Below, in pieces: positions 10,001 through 17,341 of a stretch of DNA of 64,000 nt. The DNA comes from Actinomadura nitritigenes (GTDB taxonomy: Bacteria > Actinomycetota > Actinomycetes > Streptosporangiales > Streptosporangiaceae), in the NCBI RefSeq assembly GCF_017573545.1, contig NZ_JAGEOK010000028.1, positions 62,001 to 126,000 on the forward strand, written 5' to 3'. Position 1 is the first letter of the stretch; every line of letters begins with the position of its first letter. The position numbers and the translations under genes were made by a program. The notes below the pieces were generated by a model, which worked only from the letters and a program-made list of their open reading frames with translations, was not told the origin of the DNA and made no database searches.

Positions 10001-10931
10001 ACGGCTACAGTTGGCCCTTGCGCAAGGATTCAAACAGGCGGCCAACAACCGGCCGCGACGGGGTCATTCCACAGCGGCGCGTACTTTTCTCCGTGAGCGG
10101 ACGCTCGAGTTGCTTCGGGGCACCCACTTCTGGTTCGCGCGAATGACGCTGCTGCAGGCGCTGACGCTGTGGGATCTGCGGAGCGATCCGCTCCAGGAGC
10201 AACCGATGCGCGGCCGCGGCTCCCAGCCCTCCAAGCAGGTGAAGAGCTGGCTTGAGGAGCGTATCGGGCCATACGGCGACGTCGGGCGGGAAGCCGAACG
10301 GCACCCCCTGGTCCTCGAGGCCGGAAGGCTCGCCCGCAGAACGCTCCAATCCGGGCGACCCGACCTGTTCATGTGGATGGACGAAGTCGATGTCGTCTCA
10401 CGAATCGGTTCGACGAACCCGTCCCTCAACGAGCCCCGCATCCACAACCGGTGGATCGCGCCTTCGGCGGGATGGAGCACGCTGGACGCCCGGTCGCTCC
10501 AACTGCTCGCTGACGTCCTGGTGATGACGGTCCTTACCCAGGACCGTGGAGATGATTCGAATTGCGAAGCGCTGCTGCGGCAGGCGGACAGGTACGGCGA
10601 GCCCTTTCTCCCGGTGTGCCTGGCCAAGGATCGCGCCCCGCTTTCACCTCAGCGGACGGTCGCTCTGAAGCAATCCCAGCATGCCGGCGACAACTGCGCG
10701 GACGGGTGTCCGTTCAGGCTGTGCCCGTACCCGCCGAAGGGGCCGGAATGCCGTGTGGAACTGAGCGAGCTGTTCTGCAGTTACCAGCGCAGTCTGCTGA
10801 ACAGGTGGCAGCCCGCGGCATGGCTGCACTTCCGGTTCCGCCGTAGAGGCCGCTGGCAGCGAAGGGTGTCGATCACCGAGTTGCGCTTCTTCTGGAGCGA
10901 GATGCGGCAACGCGCCCGCGACCAGGCTTGA
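7035..10931 (+). CDS. Large membrane-anchored NACHT/STAND-type NTPase
   Basis: The 1298-residue protein begins at an ATG preceded by GGAGGTGA at 5-base spacing; a GTG 63 codons upstream is an in-frame alternative. Two strong membrane segments lie at about residues 66-92 and 113-136, followed by a basic stretch (FYKKKARRNAK). Then comes a P-loop NTPase domain: Walker A GSIGSGKT at 195-202, a Walker B-like strand VVVLADGLEE with Asp276, and LVITARP ending at Arg311, a layout typical of NACHT ATPases. The remaining nearly 1000 residues are largely helical and unrecognised. They contain two Cys clusters: C617, C619, C627, and C1221, C1225, C1230, C1239, C1248. The GC content looks lower than that of its neighbours, suggesting horizontal acquisition. 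NACHT/STAND proteins often act in phage defence or signalling; this role is inferred, not shown. Confidence 0.75.
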   Translation: MSSVRRESWAKSAMKGPPESPHAGWAGRVGATVAWPFKMTSSRMRSAWLADRVVRSPMTWFRFKPFFLTAAVTLLALCYLLAIIWSFLVIIFDQNGLFLKIWNITPNLNDISFFASLGLNTAITVGGVALATAAWFGRRFNRVYRFYKKKARRNAKELVRAGEIINRVVGRDRLCDVLMGDLRDPGNRRPHLIIGSIGSGKTALLVRLVERLAKKGAVPIVIQLRDCQDIEDLDFCELAQETFSREIDEILFHKDEADRVWRRLRQVQDRVVVLADGLEEALKNDPDRDNKIRRAIAKADDDRLPLVITARPHGSLHAVSAALTYLEPLNEEAALQYVSGSSDWRSDPRRLDWVIEAANVAEAPIYLEIARELEEKSLLAQVTEAGDELSDPHDTDEWALRTDLLDAWVDALIDGEIYDEITLTPESRAMVIENLSALACIGLRSNNAIVPLHTDADSDEDKPQEATERPRSSYAAQAGDAILDGSDPYLRIEPIMKSRRRKIVSFDKREGDSLEGEDSWQIRQGHVDMQALQMNEGLAVAWGARMGLVENLGNRVRFHHTVMQAFLGSRFLEAFIEEDGVHPTQLNSDFFDSALQNPGRELIMALIFYSRSHTLECKCDDETNPICPIAAMRDRLMEAANDLLKGTEETFRDAMGLGEAAGGRAVPKAARREGGAEVVTYTTTLKVDRTGQWPLHRTAVDQLQRIKPAAGGDGAGPDRPPLSFSGQHDQRVKALEMYAAALDIDSFDEWSQHRKCAEHINEKWRLVGRESEPEQELDAAKMALIERMGASARLADRHRTWLKSHNKYATAYDLMLEMGADDRARAVRLAIAQEIGRGGNAAYTDLTPRPLDSDGDQESQSLLSPTADFRESEYNFTPPPGEGRAKPDKRSVSRVPPPPWGERVHRKLERDEFRENRRWEVYRARNEQKEREVSINRRVMVAWILPMLVLHSDMMDHNDSPQRYLTEWVRRAVHKEKDPAGEEDELPIQRLQLALAQGFKQAANNRPRRGHSTAARTFLRERTLELLRGTHFWFARMTLLQALTLWDLRSDPLQEQPMRGRGSQPSKQVKSWLEERIGPYGDVGREAERHPLVLEAGRLARRTLQSGRPDLFMWMDEVDVVSRIGSTNPSLNEPRIHNRWIAPSAGWSTLDARSLQLLADVLVMTVLTQDRGDDSNCEALLRQADRYGEPFLPVCLAKDRAPLSPQRTVALKQSQHAGDNCADGCPFRLCPYPPKGPECRVELSELFCSYQRSLLNRWQPAAWLHFRFRRRGRWQRRVSITELRFFWSEMRQRARDQA

Positions 10932-11024
10932 GCAATCCGTCAAGGCGCCTGTGCGGCATGGTCCGCAGCGGCTCGGAGAACGCCTCGATCCGCGCCGTCG
11001 AGGACCTGCGCACCTACGGGGCGC

Positions 11025-12128
11025 TCAGGCGCGCCTGGAGCCGAAACGGATGGAGACGTTCAGGCCGCCCTCGGCGCGTACGGTGGCGGTGAGAGTGGCG
11101 CTGTGGGCTTGGGCGACGGCGTCGACGATGGCAAGCCCGAGGCCGTAGCCGTCGCGGCGCCCGTGGCGATCAGGCGCAAGCCTCTGGAAAGGTTGCAGGA
11201 GGCGCTGGACCTGGTCGCCGGGGATGACCGGCCCGCTGTTGGTGACTTCGAGGACCACCTGCGCGCCGGAGGTCCGCGTCGTGATCTCCAGGTGGCCGCC
11301 TGCGTGGTTGTGGCGGATGGCGTTGTCGACGAGGTTGGCGACGAGGCTTTCGATCAGTTTCGGGTCCCCGGCCGTCACCGCGGGCGTCAGGTGCTCGACG
11401 ATGTCGATGCCTCTCTCCGTTGCCTGGTCGCGGCGGATGGCGAGCACTTCTTCGACGACGTGGGCGAGGTCGAAGCGATCCCAGCGGGCGACGCCGCGCT
11501 CGCTGGTGGCCAGGGCGAGCAGTGCTTGGACGAGCCGCTCCTGGTGTTCGCCGAGGGCGAGGGCCTCCTGGCAGGCCGAGCGCAGGGTGCCGGAGTCGGT
11601 ATCGGGGGCGGCGAGGGCGACTTCGAGGAGGGTGCGCTGGCCGGTCAGGGGGGTGCGCAGTTCGTGGGAGGCGTTGGCGACGAAGCGGCGGTGGGCGTCG
11701 AAGGAGGCTTGGAGGCGGGCGAACAGGTCGTCGAGGGTGCGGCCGAGTTCGGTCAGCTCGTCCGTCGGCTCACCGAGGTCGAGGCGCCGGTGGAGGTCAC
11801 CGGCGGAGATGATCCTGGCGGTGGCGGTGATGGTGCGCAGCGGGTGCAGGAACCGGCCGGCGACGAACCAGCCGAGGGCCAGGGCGACGGGAACCAAGAT
11901 GATCAAGGCGACGGCGGAACCCGTGAGGAGCTGGGACAGGCCGATCCCGCGCCCGGCTCCGGTGGTCACGCCCGACGAGGGCCGGCCTTTGGGTGTGGCC
12001 CCGTCGACGCTGACGAGCGGGACGAGCACGAGGACGAGGACGAAGACCCCGGCGGCGTAGATTCCCGCCGCGTACGCGAGCGCGAGCCGCGTCTGCAGGG
12101 ACCTTCTGGCGAGCTGCTGGGAGGTCAT
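11025..12128 (-). CDS. Sensor histidine kinase
   Basis: The 367-residue kinase has membrane helices at about 13-38 and 67-93, a short extracytoplasmic loop, a HAMP domain ('GRFLHPLRTITATARIISAGDLHRRL'), a dimerisation/phosphoacceptor helix with the H-box 'FVANASHELRTPL', an N-box 'LVANLVDNAIRHN' and a G-box 'GYGLGLAIVDAVA'. It would phosphorylate the response regulator encoded just upstream, whose stop overlaps its ATG in an ATGA. The small sensor loop suggests detection of membrane or envelope stress or a membrane-active compound, as in kinases paired with ABC exporters. The divergent ABC operon at 12962-16175 is its probable target. Confidence 0.93.
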   Translation of the reverse strand: MTSQQLARRSLQTRLALAYAAGIYAAGVFVLVLVLVPLVSVDGATPKGRPSSGVTTGAGRGIGLSQLLTGSAVALIILVPVALALGWFVAGRFLHPLRTITATARIISAGDLHRRLDLGEPTDELTELGRTLDDLFARLQASFDAHRRFVANASHELRTPLTGQRTLLEVALAAPDTDSGTLRSACQEALALGEHQERLVQALLALATSERGVARWDRFDLAHVVEEVLAIRRDQATERGIDIVEHLTPAVTAGDPKLIESLVANLVDNAIRHNHAGGHLEITTRTSGAQVVLEVTNSGPVIPGDQVQRLLQPFQRLAPDRHGRRDGYGLGLAIVDAVAQAHSATLTATVRAEGGLNVSIRFGSRRA

Positions 12129-12787
12129 GGCGATCCGATGCGGTAGCCGCCTTCGCGGATGGTCTCGATCACGGGCGGCTCGCCGAGCTTGGCCCGCAGC
12201 CGGTGCATGGTGTGCTTGACGGCGCTGCTGAAGGGGTCGGCGGCCTCGTCCCAGACGCGTTCGAGCAGTTCCTCAGCGGAGATGACCAGGCCGGGCGCGG
12301 CGAGCAGGCACTCGAGCAGGGCGAACTCCTTGGGGCTCAGCTCGAGGCGCCGGCCGGCCCGGAACGCGGTGCGGCGGGCCGGATCGAGAGTGATGTCCCC
12401 GCTTTCCAGGGTGGGCGGGAGCGGCGGTGCGGCCCGGCGGCCCAGAGCGCGGACGCGGGCGACCAGTTCGGCGAACGCGAACGGTTTGGGCAGGTAGTCG
12501 TCGGCGCCGAGGCCGAGCCCGTCGACGCGGTCCTCGATCGTGCCGGAGGCGGTGAGCATCAGGACGCGGGTCTCGCAGCGGGCGCGGGCGAGGCGCCGGC
12601 AGATCTCGTCCCCGTGGACGCCGGGCAGGTCCCGGTCGAGGATCACCACGTCGTAGCGGGTGACGGCCAGGCGGTCGAGGGCGGCGGTTCCGTCGAGGAC
12701 GACGTCGACGGCCATGCCCTCGTGGCGCAGTCCGGTTCCGATGGAACGGGCGAGGACCTCGAAGTCCTCGACGACGAGGATCCTCAC
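12125..12787 (-). CDS. OmpR-family response regulator
   Basis: This 220-residue regulator has a receiver domain (VRILVVEDFEVLA at the start, phosphoacceptor Asp in 'DVVILDRDLPG', Thr in 'VLMLTASGT', Lys in 'YLPKPFAFAELVARV') and a C-terminal winged helix ('LSPKEFALLECLLAAPGLVISAEELLERVW', 'HTMHRLRAKLGEPPVIETIREGGYRI'). The GTG at 12787 is chosen because it begins exactly at the first receiver strand. It is the first gene of the two-component operon and is divergent from the ABC exporter genes. A perfect inverted repeat lies in the intergenic region and is a candidate operator. Confidence 0.93.
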   Translation of the reverse strand: MRILVVEDFEVLARSIGTGLRHEGMAVDVVLDGTAALDRLAVTRYDVVILDRDLPGVHGDEICRRLARARCETRVLMLTASGTIEDRVDGLGLGADDYLPKPFAFAELVARVRALGRRAAPPLPPTLESGDITLDPARRTAFRAGRRLELSPKEFALLECLLAAPGLVISAEELLERVWDEAADPFSSAVKHTMHRLRAKLGEPPVIETIREGGYRIGSP

Positions 12788-12870
12788 TGCCGCGCACCGC
12801 CGGCCGTCGTGCCCGCTGGGCGGCTGCCGGGTCGAGGGGTCATGCTCCGACGATGCCAGATCCCCGGTCT

Positions 12871-12901
12871 CAGCCCGGTCGCAGCCGCTGCGACCGGGCT
12901 G
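12871..12901. promoter_or_regulatory. Perfect 14-bp inverted repeat between RR and ABC operons
   Basis: CAGCCCGGTCGCAG at 12871-12884 and CTGCGACCGGGCTG at 12888-12901 are exact inverse complements around a 3-base spacer. The position is 84 bases upstream of the response-regulator start and 61 bases upstream of the ABC ATPase start. A divergent promoter region is the expected place for a shared operator. A hairpin role in RNA cannot be excluded. Confidence 0.6.
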
Positions 12902-12961
12902 GAACCCGGTGCCGCGTACAACCGTCGGCATGATCGCATCACGAACCGTAAGCGCGCCGCG

Positions 12962-13894
12962 ATGAGCGCCCAGGGGATCGTCGTCGCCGGACTGCGCAAG
13001 AGGTACGGGCGGGCCCTTGCTCTCGACGGCATGTCCTTCGCCGTCCGTCCGGGTGCGGTGACCGGATTGATCGGGCCGAACGGGGCCGGGAAGTCCACCA
13101 CGATGCGGGTGATCCTCGGCCTGGATTCGGTCGATGAGGGCACCGCGCTCATCGACGGGAGGCCGTACCGCGGACTTCGGCATCCGCTGAAGCATGTCGG
13201 TTCGCTGCTGGACGCGGGGGCGCTGCACGCCGGCCGCAGCGGACGCGACCACCTGCTGTGGCTGGCGCACTCGCAGGGCCTGGACGCGCGGCGGGTGACG
13301 CAGGTGATCGAGCAGGTCGGGCTGGCCTCGGCCGCCCGGCGCAGGGCCGGAGGCTACTCGCTGGGGATGCGGCAGCGGCTCGGGATCGCCGCGGCCCTGC
13401 TGGGCGACCCGCCGATCATCATGCTCGACGAGCCGTTCAACGGCATGGATCCCGACGGCATCGTCTGGATGCGCGGCTTCCTGCGGTCACTGGCCGCTCA
13501 GGGCCGCGCCGTGCTGGTCTCCAGCCACCTGATGAGCGAAGTGCAGGACACGGCCGATCACCTCGTCGTGGTCGGGCGCGGGAAGGCCATCGCCGACGCC
13601 GCCGTGGCCGACCTGATCGCAGCCGCCTCCGGTGACCGGGTGGTCGTTCGGACCACGGCCGGGGCGCACGCGACGAGGGTCCTCGCGCATGCCGGTGCGA
13701 CCGTTGCGGCCACCGGACGCGACACCGTCACCGTCTCGGGGTTGCCCGCGGATCGGATCGTGACGCTGCTCAGCCAGGGCGCGGTGCCGTTCTCCGAGGT
13801 GTCGGCCCACCGAGCCACCCTTGAGGACGTCTACCTGGACCTCACCCGCGAGGCCGTCGAGTTCCGTGCCACGTCCACGGAGGTGACACGGTGA
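12962..13894 (+). CDS. ABC transporter ATP-binding protein (drug/bacteriocin-type)
   Basis: The 310-residue ATPase has Walker A GPNGAGKST, signature 'YSLGMRQRLGIAAALLG', Walker B 'IIMLDEPFNGMD' and H-loop 'LVSSHLMSE'. It belongs to the CcmA/BcrA-like class that partners with ABC-2 permeases; the C-terminal extension after residue 220 is typical of that class. The chosen ATG lies 14 codons before the Walker A strand region; no strong ribosome-binding site is seen, so the start is moderately uncertain. Its stop overlaps the next permease start in GTGA. It likely energises export of a peptide antibiotic or similar compound under control of the divergent two-component system. Confidence 0.9.
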   Translation: MSAQGIVVAGLRKRYGRALALDGMSFAVRPGAVTGLIGPNGAGKSTTMRVILGLDSVDEGTALIDGRPYRGLRHPLKHVGSLLDAGALHAGRSGRDHLLWLAHSQGLDARRVTQVIEQVGLASAARRRAGGYSLGMRQRLGIAAALLGDPPIIMLDEPFNGMDPDGIVWMRGFLRSLAAQGRAVLVSSHLMSEVQDTADHLVVVGRGKAIADAAVADLIAAASGDRVVVRTTAGAHATRVLAHAGATVAATGRDTVTVSGLPADRIVTLLSQGAVPFSEVSAHRATLEDVYLDLTREAVEFRATSTEVTR

Positions 13895-15420
13895 CTCCTG
13901 CCGTGACGTCTCCTCGTCCCGGCCGGCGCGTCGGACGGGACGGTTTCCTCCAGGTGCTGCACGCGGAATGGACCAAGTTCCGAACCGTCCGCAGCCGGCT
14001 GATCGGCATGGTGGCCGCGGCACTGCTGTTGCTGCTGTTCGCCGTGCTCACCGGGGTCAGCAGCGATCAGAAGGGTTCGCCGCCCGTTCCGATCGGGCCG
14101 GGCGGCGAGCCGGTGACCGACAGCTTCTACTTCGTGCACCAGCCGCTTTCCGGAGACGGCGGCATCACCGTCTCGGTCTCCGCGCTCGAAAGCAGCATTC
14201 CCCAGGGCCCCGGGGATCTGCGGCACGGCACCGTGCCGTGGGCGAAGGCCGGCCTCGTCATCAAGCAGAGCACTCACCAGGGATCGCCCTACGCGGCGAT
14301 CATGGTCACCGGCGGCCACGGTGTTCGCATGCAGGACGCCTACGTCAACGACAGGGCCGGCCCGCCCGGCCCCGTCTCCGCCGAGTCCCCCCGCCGGCTC
14401 CGGCTGGACCGTTCGGGCGACACGATCACCGGCTATGCCTCCACCGACGGTGCGCACTGGACCAGGGTGGGCACCGCGCGGGTGAGCGGGCTCGGACCGA
14501 CCGCGCAAGTCGGGCTGTTCGTCGCGTCCCCGCCCGCCGTGCAAGGCATGGGGACGGCCGGCAGCGTGTCGACGGCCGTCTTCGGGGACCTTCGCTTCCG
14601 CGGAGGCTGGGCTGGCGGCAGGTGGACCGGCGACCAGGTGGGGCCCGAATCCCCCAGCTTCGCCGGCTACCCGGAGAACACGTCGGGTTCGGTCACGGGA
14701 TCTGACGGACGGCTCGCGGTGACCGGCGCCGGCGACATGGCACCCGCCGACCGGGAGACCCTGCCGACCGGCGGCACCCTTCGGGACCTCCTCACCGGCA
14801 CGTTCGCCGCACTGATCGCGGTGATCGTCGTGGGGGCGCTGTTCATCACCACGGAATACCGGAACAAGATGATCCGCCTCACCCTGGCCGCGAGCCCGGG
14901 GCGGAGCCGGGTGCTGGCCGCCAAGGCGATCGTGTTGTGGGTCGCCACCTTCGTCACCGGGCTGCTCGGGACGGTCGTCGCGGCTCCGCTCGGTGAGCGG
15001 CTCGCCCGCCACAACGGCGTCTACATCTTCCCGGTGCCGCTCTCAACGGAACTGCGGGTGGCGTTCGAGACCGCGGCGCTGCTCGCGACCGCCTCGGTCC
15101 TGGCCCTCTCGGTCGGCGCGATCGTCCGGCACGGCGCCGGCGCGGTCACTGCCGTCATCCTGGCCATCGTGCTGCCCTACATCCTGACCGCCATCCCGTT
15201 CATGCCCGCGAGCGCGGCGAACTGGCTGACCCGGGTGACACCGGCGGCGGCCTTCGCCGTCCAGCAGACGCTCGTGGAGTACCACCAGGTGGCAGGCCAC
15301 TACACGCCCTACAACGGCTATTACCCGCTGGCGCCGTGGGCCGGGTTCGCCGTCCTGGCCGCTTACGCGGTCGCGAGCCTGGTCGCGGCCGCCGTCCTGC
15401 TCGGCAGGAGGGACGCATGA
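13891..15420 (+). CDS. ABC-2 permease with inserted extracellular beta-sandwich domain
   Basis: The 509-residue permease begins with 'LQVLHAEWTKFRTVRSRL', the amphipathic entry helix of ABC-2 subunits, and one membrane helix (about 30-50). An unusual hydrophilic domain of about 240 residues follows, containing 'AKAGLVIKQSTHQGSPYAAIM' split around 'DRSGDTITGYASTDGAHWTRVG' and 'TAQVGLFVASP'. This pattern resembles DUF1349/concanavalin-like sugar-binding folds. The protein then continues with five or so membrane helices including 'GALFITTEYRNKMIRLTLAASPGR'. The domain should face outside and may sense or bind the substrate or cell wall. The start overlaps the ATPase stop and the stop overlaps the next ATG. 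Confidence 0.85.
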   Translation: MTPAVTSPRPGRRVGRDGFLQVLHAEWTKFRTVRSRLIGMVAAALLLLLFAVLTGVSSDQKGSPPVPIGPGGEPVTDSFYFVHQPLSGDGGITVSVSALESSIPQGPGDLRHGTVPWAKAGLVIKQSTHQGSPYAAIMVTGGHGVRMQDAYVNDRAGPPGPVSAESPRRLRLDRSGDTITGYASTDGAHWTRVGTARVSGLGPTAQVGLFVASPPAVQGMGTAGSVSTAVFGDLRFRGGWAGGRWTGDQVGPESPSFAGYPENTSGSVTGSDGRLAVTGAGDMAPADRETLPTGGTLRDLLTGTFAALIAVIVVGALFITTEYRNKMIRLTLAASPGRSRVLAAKAIVLWVATFVTGLLGTVVAAPLGERLARHNGVYIFPVPLSTELRVAFETAALLATASVLALSVGAIVRHGAGAVTAVILAIVLPYILTAIPFMPASAANWLTRVTPAAAFAVQQTLVEYHQVAGHYTPYNGYYPLAPWAGFAVLAAYAVASLVAAAVLLGRRDA

Positions 15421-16175
15421 AGCTCGCGCTGCGCGCGGAATGGACGAAGATGCGGACCGTCGCCGCCCCGCTGTGGCTGCTGCTCGGCACCGTCGCGGCG
15501 ACGGTGGCCCTCAGCGCCGGCGCGACGTCGGTGGCGAACTGCACGGCCGGCGGCTGCGGCGGTGACACGACCAGGCTGACCCTCACGGGCGTCTACCTCG
15601 GCCAGGCGCCGGTCGCCGTCCTGGCGGTCCTGATCATCAGCGGGGAGTACGGCTCCGGCACGATCCGCGCGACCCTGACGGCGGTGCCGAGGCGGATGAC
15701 GGTCCTGGCGGCCAAGGCCGTCGCTCTCACCGGCGCCGTGGCCGTCGGCGGGACCGTCGCCGTCCTCGGGGCGGTGCTCGCCGGGCGGCTCGTCCTGCCC
15801 GACCTCGCCGACCGGGCCCTGTCACCGTCCAGCGGCCCGACGCTGCGCGCGGTCGTCGGGACGGTCCTCTACCTGATCCTGATCGGCCTTCTCAGCCTCG
15901 GCGTCGCGACCGCGGTCCGGGACTCCGCCACCGGCATCGGCGCCGTCCTCGGCCTGCTCTACATCGTCCCGATCGTCTCCCAGACCGTCAGCGACCCCGG
16001 CTGGCAGCGGCTGCTGGAGAAGATCGCGCCGATGAGCTCCGGACTCGCCATCCAGGCCACCACCGATCTCGGAAGCCTGCCCATCAGCCCCTGGGCCGGG
16101 CTCGGCGTGACCGCCGCGTGGGCCGCCGCGGCGCTCGTGGTCGGCGGTCTGCTGCTGCGCACGCGCGACGCCTAG
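15417..16175 (+). CDS. ABC-2 permease subunit
   Basis: This 252-residue protein starts MKLALRAEWTKMRTVAAP, paralogous to the entry helix of the preceding permease, and contains about six membrane helices with the conserved loop 'ISGEYGSGTIRATLTAVPRR'. It lacks the extracellular insert of its partner, so the exporter would be a heterodimer with one ornamented and one plain subunit. The ATG overlaps the upstream stop in ATGA, implying translational coupling. It is the last gene of the operon. Confidence 0.88.
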   Translation: MKLALRAEWTKMRTVAAPLWLLLGTVAATVALSAGATSVANCTAGGCGGDTTRLTLTGVYLGQAPVAVLAVLIISGEYGSGTIRATLTAVPRRMTVLAAKAVALTGAVAVGGTVAVLGAVLAGRLVLPDLADRALSPSSGPTLRAVVGTVLYLILIGLLSLGVATAVRDSATGIGAVLGLLYIVPIVSQTVSDPGWQRLLEKIAPMSSGLAIQATTDLGSLPISPWAGLGVTAAWAAAALVVGGLLLRTRDA

Positions 16176-16650
16176 AGCCGCGGCACGTGCAGGGACCAAG
16201 CGCGGGGGTTCCATCCAGCCTGATCAGGCCGGGGCCCGGGAGCCACATCCTGGTGGGGCTTCTCCGACGCCGCTGGCGAACACAGCGGGCGGCTGGGCGT
16301 CGATCGGCCACGGCGCGGCCGTTGACCCGGGCGTCCAGCCTGATCAGCGCCTTTCGGCCGTGGTCCAGTGCCACAAGCGCGGTGCTCTCCGACACCGCCT
16401 GCGCGGCCCGCGTGTAGGCGTCCAGGGCGGCTCTACTCCTTGAGCACAGCGTCGCCCGGTTCCCTGCCGGCGGGGCCGACACCGAGGAGGAAGGGAGGCG
16501 ACATCAAGATCGTGTGAACTGCCACGCGCCGATTATGCGGGGAAACCCGCGCTCATGACCGGCCGGCCCGCCGAACGCCTCCGCCCGTACGTCCGGCGCC
16601 GCACACCCACGGCACCGAACGCTCTACGAGCAGGCGATGCGGGCGGGCAT
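16176..16650. other. Gene-free stretch with a 14-bp direct repeat
   Basis: No convincing gene is seen in these 475 bases. TCCAGCCTGATCAG occurs at 16214-16227 and again at 16334-16347, exactly 120 bases apart. A minus-strand frame reads ALDAYTRAAQAVSES and ALVALDHGRKALIRLD, which faintly resembles a degraded actinobacterial helical protein, but no start or full domain is recognisable. Confidence 0.4.
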
Positions 16651-17256
16651 TCAACTGCCGAGGGTGCGCTTTTGCGGGTGGATCGTCTCGCCGCGGGCGA
16701 GCATGTCAACGAACTGGGTGATACGGCGGGCTCGGGTCTCGGCGCGTTTGGCGTTCGTGATCCGATAAAGAACGGCGTAGCGGTTCTGGGAGGTGAGAAT
16801 GTCGAACATCGCTTGTGCCCGGGAATTCGCGGCCAATGCGGCGGACAGGTCGGCCGGCACCTCGATGCCGGCCTGTCCCGCGTAGGCCGCCTCCCAGCGG
16901 CCGTCGGCCTTGGCGCGTTCGACCTCGGCCATCCCGGCGGGATGCATCCGGCCCTCGCCGATCAGACGGGTGACGATGGAAATGTTCCGCGCCGACCAGG
17001 GACTCTGCCTTCCGCGAGGGGTGAAGCGCCGGCAGAAGGTGCTCTCATCCCGCCGCCGCAGCCGACCATCGATCCAGCCGTGGCACAGGGCTTCGTCGAG
17101 CGCCTGGTCATAGGTCAGGCTGGTGGGCCGGGTCGTGTTCTGCTTGGCGAGGACCAGCCACACTCCTGCCGAGCCGTCGTGGTGCTCGCCGAGCCACTCC
17201 CGCCAGGCCCGGGCATCGGTAACGGTCAGTTCCGGTAGTTCGTCGCTCATCGTCAC
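16651..17256 (-). CDS. YdeI/OmpD-associated family protein
   Basis: The 201-residue protein has the features of the YdeI (bacteriocin-protection) family: 'WREWLGEHHDGSAGVWLVLAKQ', 'LTYDQALDEALCHGWIDGRLRRRDE', 'RRFTPRGRQSPWSARN' and the C-terminal 'YRITNAKRAETRARRITQFVDMLARGE'. Its biochemical role is not established; homologues have been linked to resistance to cationic peptides and bacteriocins. The start at 17256 or at the ATG two codons downstream (17250) is equally plausible. It appears monocistronic. Confidence 0.88.
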   Translation of the reverse strand: MTMSDELPELTVTDARAWREWLGEHHDGSAGVWLVLAKQNTTRPTSLTYDQALDEALCHGWIDGRLRRRDESTFCRRFTPRGRQSPWSARNISIVTRLIGEGRMHPAGMAEVERAKADGRWEAAYAGQAGIEVPADLSAALAANSRAQAMFDILTSQNRYAVLYRITNAKRAETRARRITQFVDMLARGETIHPQKRTLGS

Positions 17257-17341
17257 GTGCCCCTGATGATCACCAATTGGGGTCGCCCGGGATCTCGCCG
17301 CATACGCGCACCGGACGCGTCATTACAGATCGTCAGCGCCT

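Noticed and set aside
10957-11149. Small plus-strand frame after the STAND gene (MVRSGSENASIRAVEDLRTYGALRR...)
   Set aside because: It has no ribosome-binding site, runs into the histidine kinase 3' end on the other strand and quickly becomes Arg-rich, so it is probably chance or a tiny remnant.
12868-12905. The 14-bp inverted repeat as an intrinsic terminator
   Set aside because: It lies upstream of both neighbouring genes in a divergent region, where no transcript needs to end, and lacks a T run.
16084-16482. Minus-strand frame as a real gene
   Set aside because: It overlaps the 3' end of the permease gene, becomes Arg/Pro-rich and has no ribosome-binding site.
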